From Chromatiales bacterium (lineage in GTDB: Bacteria > Pseudomonadota > Gammaproteobacteria > Chromatiales > Chromatiaceae): a stretch of 64,000 bases of DNA. The notes under the pieces were generated by a model, which was not told where the DNA came from, did no database searches, and was given only the letters and a program-made list of their open reading frames with translations. Shown here one piece after another: positions 46,006 through 54,055 of this stretch (positions within the stretch are counted from its first letter, which is position 1; each line of letters starts with the position of its first letter). The position numbers and the translations under genes were made by a program. The stretch covers positions 1 through 64,000 of the forward strand of contig JANQLO010000069.1 in NCBI GenBank assembly GCA_028280505.1. The letters run 5' to 3'.

Positions 46006-46248
46006 GGGTTCCTCGTGTGCTGTTGTCGTTCAGCAAGAAAGACCGGTTTGCATCCGCCGATTTTTCGTTTGTCCCGAGACGTACGAACATTAAAGCGGGA
46101 CGTAGGGACAGAATCGGGACGAATGGGCCTCGTGCCGGGATGAACGGACATGGCCCCCTAGGCGGCTTGCGCAGACACTTCACAGTGCAGCACAAGCCCG
46201 GACAAACGGGCGGCTGCGGCCATTTATTTCAACCGTGAGGAGTAGGTT
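46006..46248. promoter_or_regulatory. Divergent control region between the AraC gene and the EF-hand gene
   Basis: The region holds repeated GGGAC elements in both orientations: TTTGTCCCGA (46068-46077) faces TCGGGACGAA (46114-46123), with another CGGGACGTA between them. This arrangement could be operators for the AraC protein. The EF-hand gene has GAGGAG ahead of its ATG. Confidence 0.45.
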
Positions 46249-46629
46249 ATGAAGCGTAAGGGTCTTAAGCAATCGATCGGTTTGATCGCAGGTACTGCGG
46301 CGCTCGCCCTGTTGCCGCAGGCGCAAGCCGCCGAGAATCCGTTCGGGTTGGCGGGCGGCGATACCGCACTGTTGCAGGTTGCCGATGCCGGTAAAAAAGG
46401 TATCAGCGTGCTCGAAGGCAAGTGTGGTGCCGGTAAATGTGGAAGTCAGAGAATTCGACAGATGATGGATCGCAATGCCGATGGCAAGATCAATCGCGAC
46501 GAATACGTCTCATGGGCGGCCGCGCAGGCAGCTAATGAGTTCGAGAATTTTGCTGACGGTAGTGGGTCGGTAGGTGCCGACAAGGTGTTCGAACACTTCC
46601 GTTCGTTGGAATTCCACAACCAGGGCTAA
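46249..46629 (+). CDS. Secreted EF-hand protein with HvfA-like EGKCG motif
   Basis: The 126-residue product has a signal peptide (MKRKGLKQSIGLIAG...QAQAA, cleavage near 28). The mature N-terminus ENPFGL...LLQVADAGKKGISVLEGKCGAGKCG (motif 56-65, Cys59 and Cys64) resembles HvfA-type low-complexity peptides, whose EGKCG repeats are MNIO (DUF692) substrates for copper-binding modifications. Residues 74-85 form a full EF-hand loop (D74, N76, D78, G79, D84, E85), and a degenerate second loop may follow. No DUF692 gene lies beside it; the nearest is bufB at 28 kb. A strong terminator follows. I infer a metal- or calcium-linked envelope role; modification is unproven. Confidence 0.75.
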   Translation: MKRKGLKQSIGLIAGTAALALLPQAQAAENPFGLAGGDTALLQVADAGKKGISVLEGKCGAGKCGSQRIRQMMDRNADGKINRDEYVSWAAAQAANEFENFADGSGSVGADKVFEHFRSLEFHNQG

Positions 46630-46638
46630 GCGGGTGAC

Positions 46639-46678
46639 GCCGGTGTCGATACCTCGTGCATCGACGCCGGCTTGTTTT
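46639..46678 (+). terminator. Intrinsic terminator after the EF-hand gene
   Basis: A 12-bp stem (46639-46650 with 46660-46671, one G-U pair) with a 9-nt loop is followed by TTGTTTT. It also lies just beyond the convergent speE end, so it may serve both strands. Confidence 0.9.
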
Positions 46679-46688
46679 GGTGCATGGG

Positions 46689-47555
46689 CTACTGGGCCAT
46701 CCACTTTTTCCGTTGCCGTTTAAAAAACTCCGGATGGGCGAATGCCGCCCGATGGATGTCGGTGTTGTAATAACGGGTTTCAAATCCGCGATTTTCAACA
46801 TCGGTCTGTCGGAAATCCTCGAGGTCCAAGCCTTTTGCGCCGATGGTGGCCGACCACCAACCGGTCGGATAAATCGGCTGTGGAAAGAAAAGCGTGTCGA
46901 CCTTGCCGAACCCGGCGTCGAGCAGGCTGCGGTAAAGACGTTCGAGAATGTCGCTGTGAATCAGCGGTGATTCGCTCTGTTGAACCATAAGTCCTTGCGC
47001 GCCGAGCGCTCGATGACAGGCGGCATGAAACTCGGGGGTGAACAACACCTCGCCGGGCCCGATCGGGTCGGTGGAATCGACAATGATCACGTCGAGCGAG
47101 CCGGGTGCGGCATCCTTCATCCATTGGATGCCGTCATCGAACAGCAACCGGGCGCGTGGGTCTTGGTTCGATACGCATAATTCCGGAAAATGCGCTTCGG
47201 CGGCACGGGTGACGACTTCGTCGATGTCGATTTGCACCGCCTGTTCGACTTCATCGTGCTTGAGTACCTCGTGCAGGGTGCCACAGTCTCCGCCGCCGAT
47301 GATCGCGACTTTGCGCGGCGCGGGGTGAACGAACAGTGCCGGGTGGCTCATCATTTCGTGGTAGAGGAAATTCTCGCGGCTACTGAGCATGGTGAAGCCG
47401 TCGATCATCATCAGCTTGCCGTAGGCTTCGGTATCGTAGACTTCGATGTGCTGAAATTTCGAGCGTTGATCGAAGAGCTTCCCGCGCCCCTTCAAGCTGA
47501 AAGCCGAGCCGCCTTCTTCGCATAATTCCGTAATCCAATCGTCATCCAGGGTCAT
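46689..47555 (-). CDS. speE: Spermidine synthase
   Basis: The 288-residue enzyme transfers aminopropyl from decarboxylated SAM to putrescine. It has the N-terminal strand domain (SKFQHIEVYDTEAYGKLMMIDGF), the Rossmann motif VAIIGGGDCGTLHEVLKH, the catalytic Asp in VDSTDPIGPG, and PIYPTGWWSATIG. Cys replaces the usual second Gly of GGGDGG, a variant I believe occurs in some gammaproteobacteria. It is divergent from speA, fitting one polyamine locus. Confidence 0.95.
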   Translation of the reverse strand: MTLDDDWITELCEEGGSAFSLKGRGKLFDQRSKFQHIEVYDTEAYGKLMMIDGFTMLSSRENFLYHEMMSHPALFVHPAPRKVAIIGGGDCGTLHEVLKHDEVEQAVQIDIDEVVTRAAEAHFPELCVSNQDPRARLLFDDGIQWMKDAAPGSLDVIIVDSTDPIGPGEVLFTPEFHAACHRALGAQGLMVQQSESPLIHSDILERLYRSLLDAGFGKVDTLFFPQPIYPTGWWSATIGAKGLDLEDFRQTDVENRGFETRYYNTDIHRAAFAHPEFFKRQRKKWMAQ

Positions 47556-47695
47556 GGTCTTTCGTCGTCTTCAGGAAAGGAATGCGGCGCACCATATCGG
47601 CGTCCTTCACACGGGGCAAGTCTACGGACTCGGGACACTATCGCCCGACCGGCCGGATCGCCGATAATCGACGTCGATCAAATCGAGAGAGCGCC

Positions 47696-49570
47696 ATGTC
47701 AGCCAGTTTTTCGACAGCCCCTCAGACCTACGGGGTCGAGCGCTGGGGTGAAGATTATTTCGGGATCAATGCCGAAGGGCATGCGACGGTAAAGCCGTCG
47801 CCGGATCGGGATAGCGAGATCGATTTGTACGATCTGGCGCGTGACCTGCAAGCCAGCGGATTGCGCCTGCCGGTATTGGTGCGTTTCAACGAGATTCTGC
47901 AAGACCGTGTGCAACGCCTCGCGACGGCCTTTGCCGATGCCGCCGAGGGTTTGGGTTACGACGGCGGGTATCGAGCGGTCTATCCGATCAAGGTGAACCA
48001 GCAGCGCAGTGTGGTCGAACAAGTCGTCGCCGCGGGCAGTGATCATGTCGGGCTCGAGGCCGGTAGCAAACCGGAGCTGATGGCGGTATTGGCGAGCGCA
48101 CCGGCTGGCGGTATCGTCATCTGTAACGGGTACAAAGACCGTGAGTATGTCCGCCTGGCACTGATTGGCCGGCGTCTCGGCTACCGGGTCTATATCGTTA
48201 TCGAAAAGCCGAGCGAGCTCGAATTGGTTTTCAGTGAGTCGGCCGATTTGGGTATTGATGCGTTGCTCGGGGTGCGCGTCCGTTTGGCCGCGATTGCGTC
48301 CGGCAATTGGCAGAATTCCGGTGGTGCCAAGTCAAAGTTCGGTTTGTCGGCAGCCCAGGTGTTGGCATTGGTCCAGCGTCTGAGTGAAGACGACCGCTTA
48401 CACTGGTTGCAGTTGTTACATTCGCATATCGGCTCGCAGATTCCCGATCTGCGTGATATCCATCGCGGTGTCGCTGAGGCGGCGCGTTATTTCGGCGAGT
48501 TGCGTCGCTTGGGTGCCGACGTTCGGATACTCGATGTTGGTGGTGGTTTAGGGGTCGACTACGAAGGTAGCCGCTCCCAGCATTATTGTTCGACCAATTA
48601 CGATCTGCGCGCCTATGCCGGAGAGGTGCTGCGACCCATTGCTCGCCTATGTGCCGAGCAGGCGTTGCCGCAACCCATGATTCTTACCGAATCGGGACGT
48701 GCGATGACGGCGCATCACGCCGTGTTGATTACCGATGTGATCGAACGGGAGGCCCCTTTCGTCGAGTCCGATGAAGGCATGCCGAACGATGACGAATTGC
48801 TCGATCGGCTGCAGGACCTGCTCGATGCGACGTCGACCACAGGCCTGCTTCAACGCCATCAAAATGCGCAATTGTTGTTGGACGAGGCGATTGAGCGTTT
48901 TGCCCAAGGCGATTTCGACCTCAGGCAACGTGCTCGAGCCGAGAGTCTGTTCTATGCGGTAAGCCGTTTCATCCGGGCGAATCTACGATTGTCCTCGCGG
49001 CGTCATCGTGATCTGCTGGAGCAGTTGAACGAGTTGTTGGCCGATCGGGTGTTCTGCAATTTTTCGCTGTTCCAGTCCTTGCCGGATATCTGGGCGATCG
49101 AACAGATATTTCCGTTGATGCCGCTGCACCGTCTCAATGAAATGCCGGACCAATCGGCCCTGGTACACGATCTCACCTGCGATTCCGATGGCTGTATCGA
49201 CAACTATGTCGATCAGGACGGAGTCGAGAGCACACTGATGTTGCACCGTTGTCAGCGAGGCGAACCTTATCTGCTGGGTGTGTTTCTGGTCGGTGCTTAT
49301 CAGGAGATCCTCGGAGATATGCACAATCTTTTCGGTGACACCGATGCGGTGAACGTCGTGCTCGATGCAGACGGTCGCTATCGCCTGGCCGAGCCGGAAT
49401 TGGGCGATTCGGTGGATGAATTGCTGCGTTATGTCCATTTCGACCCTGAGCAGATGCTGGAATCCTATTTGCAGAAGTTGCGCGCCGAGGGGGTCGGTGA
49501 GGCGCTTATTGATACCTACTATCGAGAGCTCAAGGCCGGTCTGCATGGCTATACCTACCTGAGCAGCTAA
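47696..49570 (+). CDS. speA: Biosynthetic arginine decarboxylase
   Basis: The 624-residue PLP enzyme makes agmatine, the first step from arginine to putrescine. It has the fold-III PLP lysine region YPIKVNQQRSVVEQVV, KSKFGLSAAQVLALV, HIGSQIPDL, and the C-terminal segment with ILTESGRAMTAHHAVLI, CDSDGCIDNYV and HMLL-like closing helices. ATG 47696 gives the usual N-terminus (YGVERWGEDYFGIN); the longer frame from 47582 overlaps the speE promoter area and is rejected. Spermidine synthase is divergent next door. Confidence 0.96.
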   Translation: MSASFSTAPQTYGVERWGEDYFGINAEGHATVKPSPDRDSEIDLYDLARDLQASGLRLPVLVRFNEILQDRVQRLATAFADAAEGLGYDGGYRAVYPIKVNQQRSVVEQVVAAGSDHVGLEAGSKPELMAVLASAPAGGIVICNGYKDREYVRLALIGRRLGYRVYIVIEKPSELELVFSESADLGIDALLGVRVRLAAIASGNWQNSGGAKSKFGLSAAQVLALVQRLSEDDRLHWLQLLHSHIGSQIPDLRDIHRGVAEAARYFGELRRLGADVRILDVGGGLGVDYEGSRSQHYCSTNYDLRAYAGEVLRPIARLCAEQALPQPMILTESGRAMTAHHAVLITDVIEREAPFVESDEGMPNDDELLDRLQDLLDATSTTGLLQRHQNAQLLLDEAIERFAQGDFDLRQRARAESLFYAVSRFIRANLRLSSRRHRDLLEQLNELLADRVFCNFSLFQSLPDIWAIEQIFPLMPLHRLNEMPDQSALVHDLTCDSDGCIDNYVDQDGVESTLMLHRCQRGEPYLLGVFLVGAYQEILGDMHNLFGDTDAVNVVLDADGRYRLAEPELGDSVDELLRYVHFDPEQMLESYLQKLRAEGVGEALIDTYYRELKAGLHGYTYLSS

Positions 49571-49729
49571 ACTGTCAGAAAACGGTGTCGTTGGTATCAG
49601 TCGCGGCAAACAATTGATTTTCTTAGGCACTTTGGGCTTGTCAGCGGCCCGTTGCTAGCCCTACCCTAATAATCGCCTGCGATATGGTTTGCCGCTTCGT
49701 CCGACAATGTTGTGGAGGAGGTCATTGCC

Positions 49730-50059
49730 ATGACCATGATTGACAATTTGCACAGCATGCTCGAGCGGGGGGTGGACAGCGCCTTATTGCGTTACTCCCT
49801 GGGTAATGAACTGCTCAAGGCGGGTGATGCCGATGCGGCGATCGCGCACCTGCGCGAAGCCCTGAAATTCGACGGCGAGTACTCTGCGGCGTGGAAAATA
49901 CTGGGCAAGGCCTTGGCCGAGATCGGGAATCATGTGGAAGCCCTCGATGTGTTGGAGCAGGGCATAGAAGTCGCCGAGCGGCGCGGCGACATTCAAGCGG
50001 CGAAAGAGATGGGTGTGTTCCGCAAGCGCTCGCAAAAGGCCCTGGAGGGCGGCTCCTGA
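49730..50059 (+). CDS. Small TPR-repeat protein
   Basis: The 109-residue cytoplasmic protein consists of about two tetratricopeptide repeats (LRYSLGNELLKAGDADAAIAHLREALKFD and YSAAWKILGKALAEIGNHVEALDVLEQGIEVAE) with a basic C-terminal helix. TPR proteins of this size act as adaptors. The start at 49730 follows GGAGGAGG. It converges with the receiver gene at 50092. Confidence 0.85.
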   Translation: MTMIDNLHSMLERGVDSALLRYSLGNELLKAGDADAAIAHLREALKFDGEYSAAWKILGKALAEIGNHVEALDVLEQGIEVAERRGDIQAAKEMGVFRKRSQKALEGGS

Positions 50060-50091
50060 TCCGGTGCCGACCCGGCCTCCCGGTTGTGTCG

Positions 50092-50469
50092 TCAGGCGGC
50101 GGCCGTGCTGAACCACCGATCGATCTGCGCCGGGCGTAGCGGTTTGGCCATGAACCCGATAGGTGCTTTTTCGTCGTCCAACGGTGGCGGGTGTACGCTG
50201 TGATCCGCACTCATCAGCATGACCTTCAATGTCGGCAATACCTTCTTTAAACGCAATGACAGCGTGCATCCGTCACCGTCGGGCAGGTGGTGATCGACCA
50301 GCGCATAGTCGAATTCCCGGGTTCTGACGGTCGCGGCCGCCTCCAGGCAATCACTCGCGGTCCAGACGGCGTAGCCGAGGTCTTCGAATGCCCAGCCCAG
50401 CATTTGGCAAAGCGAGCGGTCGTCGTCGACGATGAGCAGTCTTTTTTGCGAATTGGGTCGGTTGTTCAC
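50092..50469 (-). CDS. Single-domain response regulator
   Basis: The 125-residue receiver has the acidic pocket DDD in LLIVDDDRSL, the phospho-acceptor Asp in YALVDHHLPDGDG, and the conserved Thr/Ser and Lys positions (VMLMSADHS, FMAKPLRP). No output domain is present. It overlaps the stop of the ECF sigma gene by four bases and so is translated with it. It shares the motif FEDLGYAVWTASD with the NtrC-type regulator downstream. Confidence 0.9.
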   Translation of the reverse strand: MNNRPNSQKRLLIVDDDRSLCQMLGWAFEDLGYAVWTASDCLEAAATVRTREFDYALVDHHLPDGDGCTLSLRLKKVLPTLKVMLMSADHSVHPPPLDDEKAPIGFMAKPLRPAQIDRWFSTAAA

Positions 50470-50999
50470 AGCAACTCCCGCATTTTTTCGCGTGCACGGA
50501 ACAGACGGGTACCGGCGCCGGCAACCGAAATGCCTAGATGCTGGGCGATCTCTTTCTGCGAGTAACCGTGGATCACCTGCATCAGCAGGGGTTCGCGATA
50601 CTCCTGCGGCAGCTTTTCGAGGGCTTGGCGCAGCACGAAGGCTTCGGTCGAGGTGTCGTAGTCCTGCCGATTGGCGGCCAGCTCTTCGGTCGGGATCGCA
50701 CTTTCTTGCGGACGTTGACGCTCGAAACGGCGGGCATTCTCGCGGCGCAGGATGGTCAGTAGCCAGCCCTTGACGGCTTTGTCGTCCTTGAGCTTGTCCA
50801 TCGATTTCCAGGCCCGCGTCAGGGTATCTTGAACCAGGTCGTCGGCGACCGCGTGGCTGCCGCTGAGCCAGTAAGCGTAGCGATAGAGGTCGTCCATATA
50901 GACCGCGATGAGTTGGTTGAAATGCTGCTCACGGCTGACTTTCTGCGTGGCCTTCTTAGCCTTGAGTTGAGCGGTTTGTGCAAGCGCAATAGCGGTCAT
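50466..50999 (-). CDS. ECF sigma factor paired with a receiver protein
   Basis: The 177-residue protein has region 2 (LYRYAYWLSGSHAVADDLVQDTLTRAWKSMDKL) and region 4 (LLMQVIHGYSQKEIAQHLGISVAGAGTRLFRAREKMRE). Instead of an anti-sigma gene it is followed by a single-domain response regulator with a four-base overlap. Three direct repeats (TAACGAAACGT) lie just upstream, candidate operator sites. Confidence 0.92.
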   Translation of the reverse strand: MTAIALAQTAQLKAKKATQKVSREQHFNQLIAVYMDDLYRYAYWLSGSHAVADDLVQDTLTRAWKSMDKLKDDKAVKGWLLTILRRENARRFERQRPQESAIPTEELAANRQDYDTSTEAFVLRQALEKLPQEYREPLLMQVIHGYSQKEIAQHLGISVAGAGTRLFRAREKMRELL

Positions 51000-51113
51000 G
51001 TCAATGTCCTTCAGTTCAGTGTTCGGATCGTTGACAGAGCTATTGCAGGCAGCGTGCCAATTTTTAAGTTATTGAAAATAAAGAATAAAAGATAATTTCT
51101 CGTTTTTGCGGTT

Positions 51114-51165
51114 TAACGAAACGTTGTAACGAAACGTTAAGGTCTCGGGCTTTGTAACGAAACGT
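51114..51165. repeat. Three direct copies of TAACGAAACGT
   Basis: Identical 11-bp elements occur at 51114-51124, 51127-51137 and 51155-51165, spaced 13 and 28 bases apart start to start. They lie between the ECF sigma gene and the end of the NtrC-type gene, about 120 bases upstream of the sigma ATG. The second copy with its flank is part of an AACGTT...AACGTT inverted arrangement. Cooperative binding of one regulator is plausible. Confidence 0.85.
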
Positions 51166-51189
51166 GGCCCTTTTGACCCGGGAGACGAG

Positions 51190-52554
51190 TCAGTCGCGAT
51201 TGGGCAGCGTCAGCCCGTACTTCTGGATCTTACGATCGAGCGCGGGACGTGAGATGCCCAGAATTTCGCAGCTGCGGCCTTTGTGGCCCCCTGTATGGTC
51301 GAGTACCCGTTGGATATGTTCGGCCTCTACGTGTTCAAGCGAACGCAGCGGCTTGTCATCGGTTGAGGTTGGGGCCGTAGCAGGGGTCGGCGTTGCTGCC
51401 GTGGGGTCGCGAAACCGCAAGTGATTCGCCGTGATTTGACCGTCGCGCGCCAATACGAGCGCCTGGGTCAGGGTGTTTTCCAGTTCGCGCACATTGCCGG
51501 GCCAGTCGTGACGTTGTAACGCTTCGACTGCGGATCGGGCCATTGCCGGTGGCGATTGATCGTTGTTTCGAGCGGCCTTCTCCAATAAGGCTGCCGCCAG
51601 TAGCGGGATGTCCTCGCGCCGTTCGCGCAGCGGCGGTAGCTCGATGGTGATCACATTGAGGCGGTAGGCCAAGTCTTCGCGGAATTCGCCTTCCCGCGCC
51701 CTTGCGAACAGGTCGCGATGGGTTGCGGCGATGATCCGTGCATTGATGGGTAGACTTTGGGTGCCGCCGACCCTTTCGATGATGCGTTCCTGTAACGCAC
51801 GTAAGAGCTTGGCCTGCAACGGGGGGGCCAACTCCGCGATTTCGTCCAAAAACAGCGTGCCGTCGCTCGCGAGTTCGAATTTGCCCGGTTTGGCGCGATC
51901 CGCGCCGGTGAAAGCCCCTTTTTCGTGGCCGAAAAGCTCACTTTCCAGCAGGGTGTCGACGATCGCCGCGCAGTTGATGGCAACGAAAGGTCCGCTGCGG
52001 TTGCTATGTTGGTGAATGAGGCGTGCGACCACCTCTTTGCCGGTCCCGGATTCACCCGTGATCAGCACGGTCGCGGCGTTTGCCGCCGACAAGGCGATTT
52101 GCTTACTGACCGCCAGCATCGCATCGCTGCGTCCGATCAGGTCGCCCAGCGGGCGATCGCGTTCCGGTGCCGGCTGTTCGGGCTCGGTTGCCTGTCCGGC
52201 GAGCACTTTGTCGATTGTCGACTGCAGGGTCGCGGTTTTCAGCGGCTTGTGGACGAAGTCGGCGGCGCCGAGCTTGATTGCCTGGATAGCCAGTTCGAGA
52301 TCGTGCAGGCCCGTCATCATGATCACGCTGGCATCCGGCTGGGTCTCGATCAAACGCGGCAACAGCGATATGCCTTCGCCATCCGGCAGTTGCTGATCGA
52401 GCATGATCAGTTCGACCGCATGCTGTCGTGCCAGCTCGAAACCTGCGGCGCAGAGGTCTGCGCTGAGTACCTCAAAGCCTAGGTCTTCGAAGTGCAGCGA
52501 GAGCATCTGGTTAAGTGCCCGGTCGTCCTCGATGATCAATACGCGGGTGGTCAT
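51190..52554 (-). CDS. Sigma-54-dependent NtrC-family response regulator
   Basis: The 454-residue protein has a receiver domain (phospho-Asp in LIMLDQQLPDGEG, Lys in VHKPLKT), a sigma-54 AAA+ domain with Walker A GESGTGKEVVARLIH, GAFTGA in HEKGAFTGADRA, DEIAELAPPLQAKLLRALQE, and a C-terminal Fis-type HTH (LGISRPALDRKIQKYGL). No partner histidine kinase is adjacent. It activates sigma-54 promoters after phosphorylation. Target genes cannot be named from this window. Confidence 0.95.
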   Translation of the reverse strand: MTTRVLIIEDDRALNQMLSLHFEDLGFEVLSADLCAAGFELARQHAVELIMLDQQLPDGEGISLLPRLIETQPDASVIMMTGLHDLELAIQAIKLGAADFVHKPLKTATLQSTIDKVLAGQATEPEQPAPERDRPLGDLIGRSDAMLAVSKQIALSAANAATVLITGESGTGKEVVARLIHQHSNRSGPFVAINCAAIVDTLLESELFGHEKGAFTGADRAKPGKFELASDGTLFLDEIAELAPPLQAKLLRALQERIIERVGGTQSLPINARIIAATHRDLFARAREGEFREDLAYRLNVITIELPPLRERREDIPLLAAALLEKAARNNDQSPPAMARSAVEALQRHDWPGNVRELENTLTQALVLARDGQITANHLRFRDPTAATPTPATAPTSTDDKPLRSLEHVEAEHIQRVLDHTGGHKGRSCEILGISRPALDRKIQKYGLTLPNRD

Positions 52555-52689
52555 AAGGCCATCTTAATCCGCATGCCGCAGGGTTCAAAATAGTGACGCA
52601 GGATTTTCATTCAGTGCAATTAAAGGTCGTACCTACGGGGCCGATGGGTTTTTGAAGGTTTTTAGAATCAACACAGATACGTCGAGAAG

Positions 52690-54018
52690 ATGCTTCCCGC
52701 AGACAATGGTGACGCCAGGACTGCCTTGACCAACGACGGTATTCGGCGAGTATTGCTGGTTGAAGACAGCCGCTCGGTTGCAAGTGTACTGGCCGGCGCA
52801 ATTAACCAGCTTGAAGGCATCGAGTGCGAGTTGGCCGGAAACTATGCAACGGCAAAGACGTTGCTTGAAGAGCGGGCGGAACGATTTTTCCTCGCGGTTC
52901 TCGATCTCAATCTGCCGGATGCGCCCAGAGGCGAGATCATCGACCTGGTCGAACAGTTCTCCATTCCTATCGTGGTGTTGACCGCGACGGTCGATGAGAG
53001 CATACGGGATGCCTTGTTTCGTCGAGGTGTCGCGGACTATGTCGCCAAAGAGGGCGTACTCGGTATCCAATACGTTACCCGGCTTGTCGATCGCATGGCA
53101 CACAGCACCGGGGCGAAGGTTTTGGTGGTCGACGATTCACGGACCTATCGTGAGTACTTGAGTACCTTGTTGAAGCAACATGGTTATACGGTCTGCAGCG
53201 CGACCGACGGTAAAGAGGGTTTGGCATTGTTGCGTGCCGACCCCGACATCCGTTTGGTGATCGCCGATTACAACATGCCGAATATGGACGGTTTGGCGAT
53301 GGTGGCGCAGATGCGCAAATTGCGCAGTCATGACGATCTTGCGATCGTCGCGGTTTCCGATTCCAGCAGGCCGGGGCTATTGGCACGTTTTCTCAAGGGC
53401 GGTGCCAGTGACTACTTGAACAAGCCCTTCTGCGTTGAAGAGTTTTATTGCCGTATCGATCAGAACATCGAGATGTTGCGCAGCGTTCAGCGCGCGCGTG
53501 ACGCGGCCGACCGTGATTTTCTCACCGGGCTGTACAACCGCCGGTACTTTTTCAAGCATGCCAGAAAGCTCCATGAAAAGGCGGTCGCCGGTGAACTGGA
53601 CATGTTGGTGGCGATGATCGATGCGGATCATTTCAAGAGAATCAACGATACCTATGGCCATAGCTTTGGCGATGAGGCCCTGGTCGCCATAGCCGATGTT
53701 CTCAGTGGTGCGATCGACAAAGGCGGTATAGCCGCTCGCTTTGGCGGTGAAGAGTTCGTTTGTCTTTTCGTGTTGGATCTGGCGGACAACCCTTTGCGTT
53801 GTCTCGACGCTCTGCGCCGCCAGATTGCCGATCTCGATTTACGCTATGAAGGTCGGCCGGTGCGTTTAACGGTGAGCATCGGCGCGACACATATGCCGGG
53901 CGACAATCTGGATGCGATGTTGCAGCAGGCTGACCGCGCGGTTTACGAGTCAAAAAACAAAGGGCGTAATCGGGTGACCTTGGTTCAATCGGCATACTGT
54001 TTGGAAGCGGGCTGCTAG
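52690..54018 (+). CDS. Response regulator diguanylate cyclase with two receiver domains
   Basis: The 442-residue protein has two receiver domains in tandem: the first about 20-137 with DLNLPDA, the second about 145-265 with phospho-Asp in VIADYNMPNMDGL and Lys in DYLNKPFCVEEF. A GGDEF domain follows (DFLTGLYNRRYF) with active-site ARFGGEEFVCLF, so it should make cyclic di-GMP. I see no clear RxxD inhibitory site upstream of GGEEF. It is divergent from the NtrC-type regulator, from which it is separated by 135 bases. Confidence 0.94.
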   Translation: MLPADNGDARTALTNDGIRRVLLVEDSRSVASVLAGAINQLEGIECELAGNYATAKTLLEERAERFFLAVLDLNLPDAPRGEIIDLVEQFSIPIVVLTATVDESIRDALFRRGVADYVAKEGVLGIQYVTRLVDRMAHSTGAKVLVVDDSRTYREYLSTLLKQHGYTVCSATDGKEGLALLRADPDIRLVIADYNMPNMDGLAMVAQMRKLRSHDDLAIVAVSDSSRPGLLARFLKGGASDYLNKPFCVEEFYCRIDQNIEMLRSVQRARDAADRDFLTGLYNRRYFFKHARKLHEKAVAGELDMLVAMIDADHFKRINDTYGHSFGDEALVAIADVLSGAIDKGGIAARFGGEEFVCLFVLDLADNPLRCLDALRRQIADLDLRYEGRPVRLTVSIGATHMPGDNLDAMLQQADRAVYESKNKGRNRVTLVQSAYCLEAGC

Positions 54019-54055
54019 TGATACTTTGCGGGCCGTATTGCGAACGACGACAGGT

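Noticed and set aside
46689-47555. Possible inactive SpeE because of GGGDCG instead of GGGDGG
   Set aside because: The catalytic VDSTDP motif is intact and the Cys variant should be tolerated.
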